Virus record (IMG/VR): IMGVR_UViG_3300000176_000011
Coordinates: 1 to 59,917 of that record
Reading direction: 5' to 3' (one strand)
Length of the DNA: 59,917 nucleotides
Source of the DNA: a virus
The translations under genes were made by a program, and so were the position numbers. Below the pieces are notes generated by a model, which was given only the letters and a program-made list of their open reading frames with translations, had not been told where the DNA came from and did no database searches. Shown here in pieces: positions 27,701 to 36,671 of this stretch. The stretch's first letter is position 1. Each line of letters begins with the position of its first letter.

Positions 27701-30700
27701 TATACTTAATTTCTTCTTCTGCTGGTCCAGGAATTTTTCCTTGTAAAGGATCAATCACATCAAGATATTTGATAAGATTTCCTGTAGCTCTATTGTATAA
27801 AAATGCCTTTTTAACTTTACTAATATCAGGTATATCAATTCTTTTATTGGTCACAGTCCAAGAATAAGTACCAGGCATTTTAGAATAATTGTAAATTTTT
27901 CCTGATTTTAAATTTCTATCTTGAGCGTAAGGTGCACCAACAAATATTTGATTTGCACCTACGGCAAATCCAACACCGTAACCGTCGCTAACTGTGTTTG
28001 AAGTTGGCAAAGTTTCACTGAACACCCACTTGGTTGCATACATATCATAAACGTCTACACGACCTGTATTAACTTGTGTTGTTAAGAATTGTGTTGAATC
28101 TTTATCAAATGTTGTAATACCGTTTGTATTAAATGTTGTTGTGGTAGTTGTATCGCCTGCCTGGCTATAAACAACCAATGTTTCATAGTCGTTCATAAAG
28201 GCAATTTTATTACCAAAACGTCCTTGTACTTCAGGATAGTGGTCAACCAATTCTTGATAAAAACTATAACTGTTGGAAGTATACTTGTAAACTCCTACTA
28301 CGCCTTGTTGATTAACTTTAGTAGTAGATTTAATATCATCAGAAACAGCAATATAAGTTCCACTGTCAGAAATAGCAATACTCTTACCAAAATTATTATC
28401 AATTCCAACTAATGTTTGGGAAGGAGTTGTGGAAAATGCTGTTCCAGTTTTCTTATAAACAAAAATCTTACCTACAGTAACTCCGCCAGCATTAGAAATT
28501 AATAATGTATTTCCGTCGCCGCTTAATGAAACTGCACTTCCAAAATTTTCTCCGTTTACTGATCCTGTGAATATTTCACTTGAATCATAAACAAACCGTG
28601 TTGTTACAAAACTTAAAACGCCCAAAGGTGTTGAATTAGGACTTCCGGATAAAGCAAGAGTAGTTTCATCTATAATTGACGTTACATATTGATTAGATGT
28701 AAACCCAGTTCCGACAACATACATACCTGGCCTAATGCCCAATGTAGAAGTTACAGAAATAACAGCATTGTGACTTCCTACAGGATTATAAGATGTTGAC
28801 ACATTAGTTATTGTAGTGTATTTAAATTTATAAACTATACCTTTATTATTGTTGTAGCCAATTGCACCAACATACAAGACATTATTTCCAAAGGTTAATG
28901 TTGAACCAAACTGTTCATTTGCTGTTGGAGTTGGACTCAGTATTGTATCGACTAAAATGTATTCATTATTTGCATCTTTTTTGTATAAACTAATAACACC
29001 GTGTTTAGATAAATTATTATTTGTTCCAGTTATATCTACTGGAACATATGGCAACGCTGTCCAAGAAGTTATACCTGTAACAATTGATGCAACTGTAATG
29101 GTACCAGTATTAATATTATTAACACTATCAATTTTAATTAATAGATCATTTAATACATTGTCGCCACCCAAGGCTGCTCCAGAAATTCTAATATTATCTC
29201 CGACAACATAACCTGAACCACCGTTGTTAACAGAAATAATATAGCCTGATAAGATTGGAGTTACATTGAATGTAGCACCTGACCCAAGTATTATGTTACC
29301 AGGTAAACTAGTATAAGTTCTGTCTGGGGTAATTCCTGACCATGAAATAGTTTGAATACTATCTTGTTGTGGAGGAGTTCCCGTTACTGTAATAGTAATA
29401 TCATTAACTGTGTCAAGTCCACCAACTTGTGATCCTAATATTTTAATTTTATTTCCAACTTTGTATCCTGCTCCACCTGACACAACATTTATTGTATAGG
29501 AAGCTCCAATAACAACAATAGTAAAACGAGCCCCTTGTCCTTGAGTTGATGTAATACCACTAACAGTATATGTGCTCTGTATATTAGAAATTTTTGTAGT
29601 AACATTAGCAATGGTACCAATTGTAGGTTTTGACCCTCCAGTTACTAAACAAGTTATTGAAGTATTGCTGTCAATGGATTGAATTGTTACGTTAGTTGGA
29701 TAATTGCCAAACAAACTGCCAGTTCCATCATTAGCAACAAATGTTCCGTTGACTGCTAATCCAGCAGTATTATCTAGCTGATTAATAGTAACTACCCAAG
29801 GTCCGGTGGCATCCAACAAAACATTTACTGGAGTCACTAGACTTATTGTTCCAAAATTACTGATTTTAGAAACAGTTGGTGCTTGATAGTATATGCCACT
29901 GCTGGATACAATCGCACCGCCTGGATAAGAAGTACCAGCTATGAACGCTGAACCATGCACTACATCTTGTACTAATCGAGTAGCCGCATATCCTGCTAAT
30001 GGGCTTCCAGTAGCTAACCATGTATTGTCATTAGAAATTGCAATTACATTAGCAGATACATTGGGAGAATTTAAATTAACTCCTGGAAAAGTATTTGCAG
30101 ATATAGCTGGGTTGGAAATTGCTTGATGCTTAATCCAAGGTACAAGTATTCCAGATTTTGCATACACTAATGTTTTACCATCAGAGGTACTTATTGCTGA
30201 AATAGTACCAGTATTTGAAACAGCTATAGTTCGGCCATAGGTTAAACCAGCAGATGGAGTGGTGTTTAAAATATTGGCTTGACTATAAGCAGACTCGTAT
30301 GTCCATGTAGCCCAAATTCCGTCATCTGTTTGAATGTTGTCGGTCCAAATTAATTCTTTATTTTTTAATCTACTTGGAGAAATATTGTCTAATAAATCAA
30401 TAGTTGTAGTTCGTTGTGAAATTAAAGTATATACTGTAATACTACTTAAATTAGGAAATGGCTGCACCCACTTAGGCACAGTCGCAGACACTACAAATGA
30501 ATTTAGCGATACTGAAATAATTTTGTAAAAACCATTTATATTTGTAGTTTGTGTTATACCAATATAAGAATTAACAGCAAATGTAACTAATTTTTCTGTA
30601 GTAAACGTCAATGTCTTGGCTGTTGCATCGTAGGCAACACCGACTACAGTAATTCCAATATCTGTAAATCTATACACATTCCAATAAAATGGAGGGGTGT

Positions 30701-33700
30701 CAAATGTACACCAAATGTAACTACCGTTTATAAGTTTACTTGGATCTTGACTGGTAATATCGCTAATATTACCTATAATAATATCGACATCACCTGAATT
30801 AACATGACCTGCATTACGCAACAAAGGTTGATAAGTTGTTGCTATTGGCCAAGGATACGAGTTATAGCCAGTTGGTTTTAGATAAACATCGGTGGGTGTT
30901 TGTTGTATAATAAAAGAATTTATACTAAGATCTTTCTGTTGAACAAGATCATAGCCCTGAGGATTATTTTTTATATCCCCATCATTTAAAATAAATTCAA
31001 TTTGCTGGAACGCTGTACTTGCACCATACTGTCCTACACGCAACGCCCATTCTTCATAAAAAGATAAACTTTCTAGATTATCAGAACTTAGTACATCAAA
31101 CAATTTGTTAAGAACATTTTGTGTTCCTTTTTCACGAATCATTCCTTGATAAAATTTAAATTCGCTAACATCGTCTTGAATAATATTATCTAAATACTGA
31201 CGTTTTTGATAGCCAATTAAATGTTGACCCATAGTTTGTTGCTGTAGGTCAAAACTATCTGTGTCTAAACTGTAAAAATCTTGGAACTGTGTGGCTAAAT
31301 TTGTCCAGTTAGGCAAAATTTGTGGTGTTGGTTTATTAGCCAACTGTGTCCAATCGCTTGCTACAAATGTAGTAGTTCCTGGCAAAAATTTATTTGCACT
31401 ATAGTAATATCCTTGATATACAATAATATCTCCCATATTGTAATCAGTCCATTGTTGCCAAGATTTAACTACAGCTTGGTCAAACACAAAGCCAGGAATA
31501 TCTAAACCGCCATACCAGTCTGGAGTTACATAGGCCGAAACTTTGATTCTTTCTTGTCTATATCCGCTTTCAAGATTATAAATTACGTCATTAAAAATTG
31601 TTGTATTATTAATAATTACAACATGTTCATGCTGAATTAAGTAAAAACTTGCACCATAAATACCGTCAGCTGTTCGGGGACTATAGCTTACTGTATTTTC
31701 ATTTCTATAAGAATCTAAATCAGCTGGTTGAATTGCTGTGCCATCAACTTTAAAAATTTCATATGTGTTAAACAAGTTATTGATATCATCAACCACTGAC
31801 AACGGAGCATTGAAATTAATTTTTCCGGCAGAAGGACTAAGACTGATAACACTACTGCCTACGTTACTTAAACCATCTAATTTAGTATAGTCGTCATAAT
31901 TAAAAACACTGCTGGCAGGTAAATTTCTATTTGCACTATAATAATATCCGTTATATCTTACAATACTTCCATAGCTCACAGGCTGGCTTGGCAACCAATC
32001 GCTCCATTTGTCCTGACCTGTACTCCAATTTTGTGTAGTCCAGAATAAAAATTCTTTGGCACTAGTTTCCCAATTTGACACTTGACCGAGATTAGTATTG
32101 AATTCATTAAATTCAAATCCTTGATCCTTTAACCATTCTCCGTAGCCCTGTAAGAAATCAACTACTGCTTGTATTGTAGTAAATTCAGTTCCGTAAGGAA
32201 CTACTAGTTCAGATGTTCTATCCCATACTTTTCTTAAAACGGCATTAACACCGCCATTAACTGGCAACGTTGGTAATACAGCAAAATAAGAATTGTCAAA
32301 TGTAGCACTAGTATTTGTTGCAGTTGTTCTAAAATAAGAACCATTATATTTTACAATTGAGCCAATAGTATATTGTTGGCCTGCTGTCCAGGTAGTAAAA
32401 CTTTCTGATATTCCACCTACGTTAATGCTAGTACCAGATTGAATATATGGGTAATATTTAAAATATGGCTGTGTTTGACTATAACCTGATATTTGATATC
32501 CACCAGTTTGCTTTGTAATAATTACACCGCTATAGGTTAATTTGTTTACAGGATTTGAACTATTTAAAATAACTGAATAATCTTCTGCTGGTATGAATAC
32601 ACTACCTGTGCTACTTGGTGTCTTTGAATCTAATAATAGATTAAATTGATTTTTATTAGTAAATGCACCTAGTCTATAACTTAATTGAAAATTTATGGTT
32701 GCTAGATCGGTGGCATAGGTATTATAAGATTTTATATTATTACTAAAAATATAGTTTAAAATAAGATCTACAACGTAATTAATAATACCCGCAGTTTGTA
32801 CACGAGTATTACTAGAATAGATGCTAGGTAATACTATATCTGTAGGACGAATTCTTAAACCAGTATCTTTATAAATCAATTGTCCTGCGAGATTTCGTTG
32901 AATACGACTTCTGTCCAATAACAACCCTAGTGTTTTAGAAGGTGTTAATAATAGTGAAGTTATCAATACACTAAATGAATAATGACTGCTACGTCTCCAT
33001 GCGGCTTCAACTGGTGCAACATCTCCAAATACAAAATCAAGATTACTACTTGGTGTTATAGTTCCTCTAGATAGGCCAGATTGTACAGGGCTTAATAAAT
33101 TACCTTGTTCATCCACTGGAAGATTAGATATTAAAAATGGTTTAGCAAATTTTGATAGTTTAACCGGAGGAGTATTGGGATTTCTAACAATACCATCAGT
33201 AATATCTTGCCACATTACAAGATTATCACTAGTATATGGAGCTGGACCATACACGCTAGTCCACCATGTAGGTTCTATATTAAACCCTAACATCTCCCAA
33301 GGACAAATATGTGGTCTATCAGTGTCTAATAACCAACGATATACTCCTCTCCAATAGCCTGGTAAACTAGTATTGTCAGGTGCTGAATTGTAACTATAGT
33401 TGTAGGTAAAAGAATTATTAATATCGTAATTAATTGATTTAGTAAAATCTATTCCAACAAGTTTTGCCCATTTATAAAAACTTGGAGCAAGAACTGTATT
33501 AAATTCTTCTAGACTATAAACATTAGTTCTATTATAACTTGGTATGATATTAGTAATATCGAAAATTGTTGGATCATATTCTACTTTAATATTATTAAAA
33601 ATTCGTTTTTCTAATTCTAAAATCAGTTGATCTCTGTAATCACCATAGGCTAATATTTGACTACCATCATGACCTTGGATCATTAATTGACCTTCAGGAA

Positions 33701-36671
33701 TATTTACAGTAGTATCTGTATAAATTCTTGGTTCGTAACGTGGCCACATACCAAATTTAGTAGGTGTTGCTGGAACAAATGATCCATCTGTGCTTTCATA
33801 TTCATAGGTTGTGATTGTATCGCCGTTGGTAAGATTAACTGTTGGAGCTATGACAACAAAACCTTGACTGTTAAAATTATAATCGCGACCGTAAACTAAT
33901 TGTACACCATTATGATAAACTCCTACTGCCTTATTAGATAATTCAGTTAAACTAAAAGGAGTTGTTAATGGATAATTTTTAATTCTAAAATCAACTACAG
34001 ACAAATCTGTTTTTAGACTTGCTCCATAAGGAATCATATCACTAAAATAATAAGGAGCAGTTTTAGGTTTATCTTTATTAATTTTTTCTAAAATTAAATC
34101 TACCAAAAATACAGGATCGCCGTCTATACCCAAATCTCCTGCGATTGCAATAAAAGTTCTTTTAAAATTATTATAATCTTCTCTAGCTTGTTCGATGGCT
34201 CTAATAACATTATTAGATTCGTTTGTAATATGGTATAAACTTAAACTTGCCGGACCACTATGCTGTACAAACTTTGTACCGTACGGTGTTATATTTCCTA
34301 AATCTCTAAGATTGCTTGCTCCAGGAAATGCTCCAACAAAATTAGTTAAATTATCAACAATAGAATTTACATGGTCAATTACTTCACCCAATGTAAAATC
34401 GCCCATGGTGTTATTCAATGGATTATTTTGTAAATTAATTGGAATTTCGTAGTAACCGTTTGCATTTATAGGTTGCGCAGAAAATGCACGTATTGTTAAA
34501 ATATCTGTTAGTGCAATATCAGATTTAAGCACTACTTGTTTGTATACTGGTGTTGAAATCAACGACCAGTCAGATGCCGGTAAGCGAGTTCCATTAACAT
34601 ATACTCTTACAACTAGATCATTTAAATTGTTTAAATTATCAAATATATCAATATCAAAATTATTTGTTTTATTAGAATTTTTATAGATTCTTAACGCGGC
34701 TTGAGTAGTTGTTGCTAGAGATGTTTTCCAACCATTTTCATATATAAGATTACCAGCATAATCGTGGGTTACTAAAAATCCCGTATTAATTTGTTCGCTG
34801 ACAATAGCTGTAGACTTTTTATACTGAAAAGAATCTGTAATAAGATCAAAGTTAAAAACTATATCGCCGATATTACTTACATTTTTATAGCTTAATGGAA
34901 ACCCAAGTGTAGCATCGGCTACGCCTGTTCCAACTTTATAAGAAAATAATTTTGTTCCAACAAAAGATGATCCGCTGTAAGTGGATAAATTACCAAAACT
35001 AGTACCATTTGCATCAACTACATCAAATAAGGGAGGTTGATTTGTATTAGTTTTTTGTTGTCCTTTAACCCAAGCAGTGCCATCAAACCAATACATTAAA
35101 CTTTGATTCTTAAAACCATTTTTAATTAAAACTACTTGATCAATTTTTGGTGTTTCAGCTTCAACTAGATGTATTTGCGGTGATCCTGAATTTAAATGAA
35201 GTACATCAATAAATTCTACTACATATATTTTATTTTGAACTAATGGATCGGTATCGGCAGTAAATAATATACGCTGTCCTTGTGACAACGCAACACCGTC
35301 GATGATACAGCCAGCAGAACCTTCAATGGTAGAAAATACATCTGTTGTAAAATCATCTATCAAATCTACATCAGGAATTGCTGTTGTACCAAAATTAAAT
35401 AGCTTTAAATCAGCATGAAATTCTACAATAGGTCTGATAGCTCTTGTTGTTTGATCAATAGATGGTATTGTATTATTGTATATTGCACTGGTTGTAATTA
35501 CATCTTTATGAAACCAACGATTATATCGGCTCCAAGGATTATGATCTTGACTAGCTCTATCAATAACAATATAATCTGAAATACTGGCATATCCAGTTGC
35601 ATCGCTAAATGGTTCTTTATCAAACGGTGTGTTATCAAATTGTATCGATTCTGATACAGTATAGGGACTAACAATTTCTAATATATTTTCAGGCATTAGT
35701 CTAATAGCATTACCTACACCTTCAACATAAAATGCACCATTGGCATAATTAGAAGGAGTAACATTGCCGCCAAACGTTACTTTCATTCCATTACTTAAAG
35801 TTGTACCGTTAGATAATTGATATGTTTTTTTACCTAATATATCTGCTTCGATATTAATATAGGTGTTTTCGTCAATGTTGTATATTTCAATTGCGCCGCC
35901 AAGATTGATGTCAGATTCACTTTGATAATAAATGATATCAGGAGAATCTAACGGAACTGTGAAAGTTATTGTACCTTTTTCAATTCCGTAATTGTTAATA
36001 TTATCGGTTACATATCTGTCAGTTGTACCTGTTGCTCGAGATAGTTTAAAACTAAAAGGATTACCTGAACTTGATATTTCAAAATGATAAGTTTGACCTC
36101 TATACAATTTTAGTATAGGGTTTGGTGTAAATCCGTCGGGGGTAAAAACATATTGATTATCGTTGCCGTTAGATTGTAATTGTACAGTATATGTACTAAT
36201 AATTGTTTGTGCTTGCCCATAAATTCTAATAGGCTCTGGACCGTATGGCAACCAATAATAGTTTTGAAAATTTACTAATTTGTCCCAATCAATATGCGGA
36301 TCCCAACTGTAAAATTCTTGTTCATTAACTCTTGCATGATTAGTAGTATTGGCTCCGAATACATTTAACTGATTAATAAAATCTAAATAATCTTTAAAAA
36401 ATGTTATATTACCAAGGCTATCAGTTACTGTAGCACCTGGTTCTAATTGATAGTGTTGTCTATTTGCATCTGCGGCTGATATGAAAATATCTTTACCTGT
36501 TGATGCTTTACTATTTTCTTTACCAATGTATCCACTAATCTTATTAACTGAACCTGGTTGATATAATTGGTCTAAAGTAGCCTGTAAGAATTTTTTATTA
36601 GCAGGTGTTTGATAAAAACCTGGTAGTAAATTTGCAGTAAGACCTGTATTTCCAGTTGGGTTATTAACCAT
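21786..36671 (-). CDS. Giant tail/baseplate structural protein (VrlC-like), 4961 aa
   Basis: The largest gene here. Its start overlaps the end of gp6 by 8 nt, with a GGAG ribosome site. Large proteins labelled VrlC occupy this place in marine T4-like phages. The N-terminus (LLPGFYQTPANKKFLQATLD) and a late segment GERIEYFAIQGNTLSKLRRG fit that group. Visible internal modules are: three chitin-binding-like repeats at about 1426-1467, 1554-1600 and 1738-1777; FG-GAP/propeller-like repeats at about 2147-2930; six GxGY beta units between 2390 and 3730; and two copies of a 'GIxxGMxVxGxGF' domain near 2627 and 4007. Many 'VxVNGxxL....DY' strands recur. It probably forms baseplate wedge or peripheral arms, and may touch host sugars. 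Confidence 0.85.
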   Translation of the reverse strand: MVNNPTGNTGLTANLLPGFYQTPANKKFLQATLDQLYQPGSVNKISGYIGKENSKASTGKDIFISAADANRQHYQLEPGATVTDSLGNITFFKDYLDFINQLNVFGANTTNHARVNEQEFYSWDPHIDWDKLVNFQNYYWLPYGPEPIRIYGQAQTIISTYTVQLQSNGNDNQYVFTPDGFTPNPILKLYRGQTYHFEISSSGNPFSFKLSRATGTTDRYVTDNINNYGIEKGTITFTVPLDSPDIIYYQSESDINLGGAIEIYNIDENTYINIEADILGKKTYQLSNGTTLSNGMKVTFGGNVTPSNYANGAFYVEGVGNAIRLMPENILEIVSPYTVSESIQFDNTPFDKEPFSDATGYASISDYIVIDRASQDHNPWSRYNRWFHKDVITTSAIYNNTIPSIDQTTRAIRPIVEFHADLKLFNFGTTAIPDVDLIDDFTTDVFSTIEGSAGCIIDGVALSQGQRILFTADTDPLVQNKIYVVEFIDVLHLNSGSPQIHLVEAETPKIDQVVLIKNGFKNQSLMYWFDGTAWVKGQQKTNTNQPPLFDVVDANGTSFGNLSTYSGSSFVGTKLFSYKVGTGVADATLGFPLSYKNVSNIGDIVFNFDLITDSFQYKKSTAIVSEQINTGFLVTHDYAGNLIYENGWKTSLATTTQAALRIYKNSNKTNNFDIDIFDNLNNLNDLVVRVYVNGTRLPASDWSLISTPVYKQVVLKSDIALTDILTIRAFSAQPINANGYYEIPINLQNNPLNNTMGDFTLGEVIDHVNSIVDNLTNFVGAFPGASNLRDLGNITPYGTKFVQHSGPASLSLYHITNESNNVIRAIEQAREDYNNFKRTFIAIAGDLGIDGDPVFLVDLILEKINKDKPKTAPYYFSDMIPYGASLKTDLSVVDFRIKNYPLTTPFSLTELSNKAVGVYHNGVQLVYGRDYNFNSQGFVVIAPTVNLTNGDTITTYEYESTDGSFVPATPTKFGMWPRYEPRIYTDTTVNIPEGQLMIQGHDGSQILAYGDYRDQLILELEKRIFNNIKVEYDPTIFDITNIIPSYNRTNVYSLEEFNTVLAPSFYKWAKLVGIDFTKSINYDINNSFTYNYSYNSAPDNTSLPGYWRGVYRWLLDTDRPHICPWEMLGFNIEPTWWTSVYGPAPYTSDNLVMWQDITDGIVRNPNTPPVKLSKFAKPFLISNLPVDEQGNLLSPVQSGLSRGTITPSSNLDFVFGDVAPVEAAWRRSSHYSFSVLITSLLLTPSKTLGLLLDRSRIQRNLAGQLIYKDTGLRIRPTDIVLPSIYSSNTRVQTAGIINYVVDLILNYIFSNNIKSYNTYATDLATINFQLSYRLGAFTNKNQFNLLLDSKTPSSTGSVFIPAEDYSVILNSSNPVNKLTYSGVIITKQTGGYQISGYSQTQPYFKYYPYIQSGTSINVGGISESFTTWTAGQQYTIGSIVKYNGSYFRTTATNTSATFDNSYFAVLPTLPVNGGVNAVLRKVWDRTSELVVPYGTEFTTIQAVVDFLQGYGEWLKDQGFEFNEFNTNLGQVSNWETSAKEFLFWTTQNWSTGQDKWSDWLPSQPVSYGSIVRYNGYYYSANRNLPASSVFNYDDYTKLDGLSNVGSSVISLSPSAGKINFNAPLSVVDDINNLFNTYEIFKVDGTAIQPADLDSYRNENTVSYSPRTADGIYGASFYLIQHEHVVIINNTTIFNDVIYNLESGYRQERIKVSAYVTPDWYGGLDIPGFVFDQAVVKSWQQWTDYNMGDIIVYQGYYYSANKFLPGTTTFVASDWTQLANKPTPQILPNWTNLATQFQDFYSLDTDSFDLQQQTMGQHLIGYQKRQYLDNIIQDDVSEFKFYQGMIREKGTQNVLNKLFDVLSSDNLESLSFYEEWALRVGQYGASTAFQQIEFILNDGDIKNNPQGYDLVQQKDLSINSFIIQQTPTDVYLKPTGYNSYPWPIATTYQPLLRNAGHVNSGDVDIIIGNISDITSQDPSKLINGSYIWCTFDTPPFYWNVYRFTDIGITVVGVAYDATAKTLTFTTEKLVTFAVNSYIGITQTTNINGFYKIISVSLNSFVVSATVPKWVQPFPNLSSITVYTLISQRTTTIDLLDNISPSRLKNKELIWTDNIQTDDGIWATWTYESAYSQANILNTTPSAGLTYGRTIAVSNTGTISAISTSDGKTLVYAKSGILVPWIKHQAISNPAISANTFPGVNLNSPNVSANVIAISNDNTWLATGSPLAGYAATRLVQDVVHGSAFIAGTSYPGGAIVSSSGIYYQAPTVSKISNFGTISLVTPVNVLLDATGPWVVTINQLDNTAGLAVNGTFVANDGTGSLFGNYPTNVTIQSIDSNTSITCLVTGGSKPTIGTIANVTTKISNIQSTYTVSGITSTQGQGARFTIVVIGASYTINVVSGGAGYKVGNKIKILGSQVGGLDTVNDITITVTGTPPQQDSIQTISWSGITPDRTYTSLPGNIILGSGATFNVTPILSGYIISVNNGGSGYVVGDNIRISGAALGGDNVLNDLLIKIDSVNNINTGTITVASIVTGITSWTALPYVPVDITGTNNNLSKHGVISLYKKDANNEYILVDTILSPTPTANEQFGSTLTFGNNVLYVGAIGYNNNKGIVYKFKYTTITNVSTSYNPVGSHNAVISVTSTLGIRPGMYVVGTGFTSNQYVTSIIDETTLALSGSPNSTPLGVLSFVTTRFVYDSSEIFTGSVNGENFGSAVSLSGDGNTLLISNAGGVTVGKIFVYKKTGTAFSTTPSQTLVGIDNNFGKSIAISDSGTYIAVSDDIKSTTKVNQQGVVGVYKYTSNSYSFYQELVDHYPEVQGRFGNKIAFMNDYETLVVYSQAGDTTTTTTFNTNGITTFDKDSTQFLTTQVNTGRVDVYDMYATKWVFSETLPTSNTVSDGYGVGFAVGANQIFVGAPYAQDRNLKSGKIYNYSKMPGTYSWTVTNKRIDIPDISKVKKAFLYNRATGNLIKYLDVIDPLQGKIPGPAEEEIKYKTFYDPAVYSTGTSAVVVDSSNAWSKQQVGTLWWNLTTIKFVNAYDQDIIYRNSNWNTLAVGASVDIYEWVSSNLKPSQWDAQADTVAGIAVGISGTSLYGDSVYSTRQNYDKISKAFKNTYYFWVKNKKIVPQVPGRNMSAQDVSNLIANPRGQDYAYLALTGLNTFSLANIKPFLNGSNVVLSVEYWTIDKTDQNVHSQWKIISNDPTITLPSVIEQKWIDSLCGADESGRLVPDPLLPVKIRYGVENRPRQGMFVNRFEALKEFIEYTNQILLKNRIVENSDLSKLNQYDAEPNIIQGLYDTVLDTDAELKYTNTTSFVMPEITPEVDANGKVTGIKIVSSGKGYVVAPYITIVGPGQGAVVKSIINSQGQIIGATVVSAGEGYIAGETICQVRSYSVLVHSDGQAEGNWSIYTYDTVYKLWSRTLTQSYDVRKYWTYVDWYATGYNQFTLADYVVNTFADLNTIEPSIGNTVKIRTANAGGWLLLEKYADSTSVDWTLSYSVIGIQNGTIQLDSSLYEFVGTNVGYDSSIFDGDVFDIVASTELRIILKTIKTNIFISNLKQEYLNLFFNSIRYVFSEQVYVDWIFKTSFVKAQHNVGALSQPVNYPVDNLSNFEDYVAEVKPYRTKIREYVSNYESMDTAEMPVTDFDLQPIYENNKIVLVNTTVKDGKIQADDYHIQNYPWKFWLDNVGFQVTELVLTSGGSGYLTEPTVRFISDSGNGATARAFFTNGTVNRIVLLTPGSGYLSAPKVVIDGGISSTGVAATASAIIGNSVIRSTRIGIKFDRITQTNYITQLQQVETFSGTGSALQFKLKWSPDITIGRSTVVVNGIPVLRELYNLTTITSTTNGYTQYSGLLSFVVGNAPATGSTIVITYYINDAILNAADRINYFYNPGEGDLGKDLAQLMTGIDYGGVIVDGLGFDVSKGWGSSPYFSDKWSPNTAFDDYFVTVHANTWSFTLPYTPDVGTEINIYHIKNNTDSYVSNGTQVEYNYNPLAISPVATTITTVSSSGIQTTYNSSGSFDTTLKVTNTAGIVIGMGIFGVGFATERHVVSIPDSTTVIIDKVSDSTPSGTLTFTFNQAGSNQLTLTSTANIHVGDLVSTTASNSFVYDTQVIQIVNSTTIKISTIVYADIPYGSDIKFTRTLVQPNDLTINANGTLLLTAPVTQGSILNITGKINPIRLDDPAYGTPDQKNKNAIVPTFVADGESATFTIPNTYTVNEGDEFILRKTTSDGSIPTAETDYDTALTGGDWAYTTATGLLADDIIVDGDGFVTPTSSPAPEEVVPGQVVDSVSIKVYDRPITGSANIKVDNFIADGIAQSYVMTQQPNSQRAVVVKVNNLVKTYSDDYSIDYRTRTIRLNSVPAKGDVISIFNIGFNGSNILDLDYFIGDGVTTEFITKAPWLSSFTSLVYIDGVITSPVLFKTDSTYEFSNAVGIRFPIPPNAGSLVNFIIVGGKQQTFAITKTELVPTDGSLTYNLNYPIGTSLPNESNMIVRVDQSILQGPNNNYFVIGKNKLNYAIDPAKISPYTAAIDQILVFVDGVQLTLGSDYTVDIGGISIKISKVIYTKYTGKNLLVSITTNESYFYNPSTQQITFTQAYDNTHTVEVISSYNHSVLDIERTTVNVTANAVLTPNTFEFYYYKQILSGLIKLDRPVIDDNYVWVVKNSTLLTPSIDYRVNDDKVSIQLLVPPNPEDEITLITFGSNVLTTGIAYQQFKDMLNRVHFKRLSLNKQTTLAQDLHWNDTSIVLVDASNFDVPNPSKNLPGVIEIRGERIEYFAIQGNTLSKLRRGTLGTGVYNLHRAGSFVQDIGPTETIPYTETTTTEQIISNGTHIVNLGFVPTKSKDLWTYPSGFTSGIPAGYGQSNDIEVFAGGIRLKKKPYKLFNVNQAPYSPSGDVQFDAEFAVDGISKQLRLTNTVNSGIQITVVKRNGIAWDSSLNIQNDNTKIAQFLKASPGIWYSDYKS

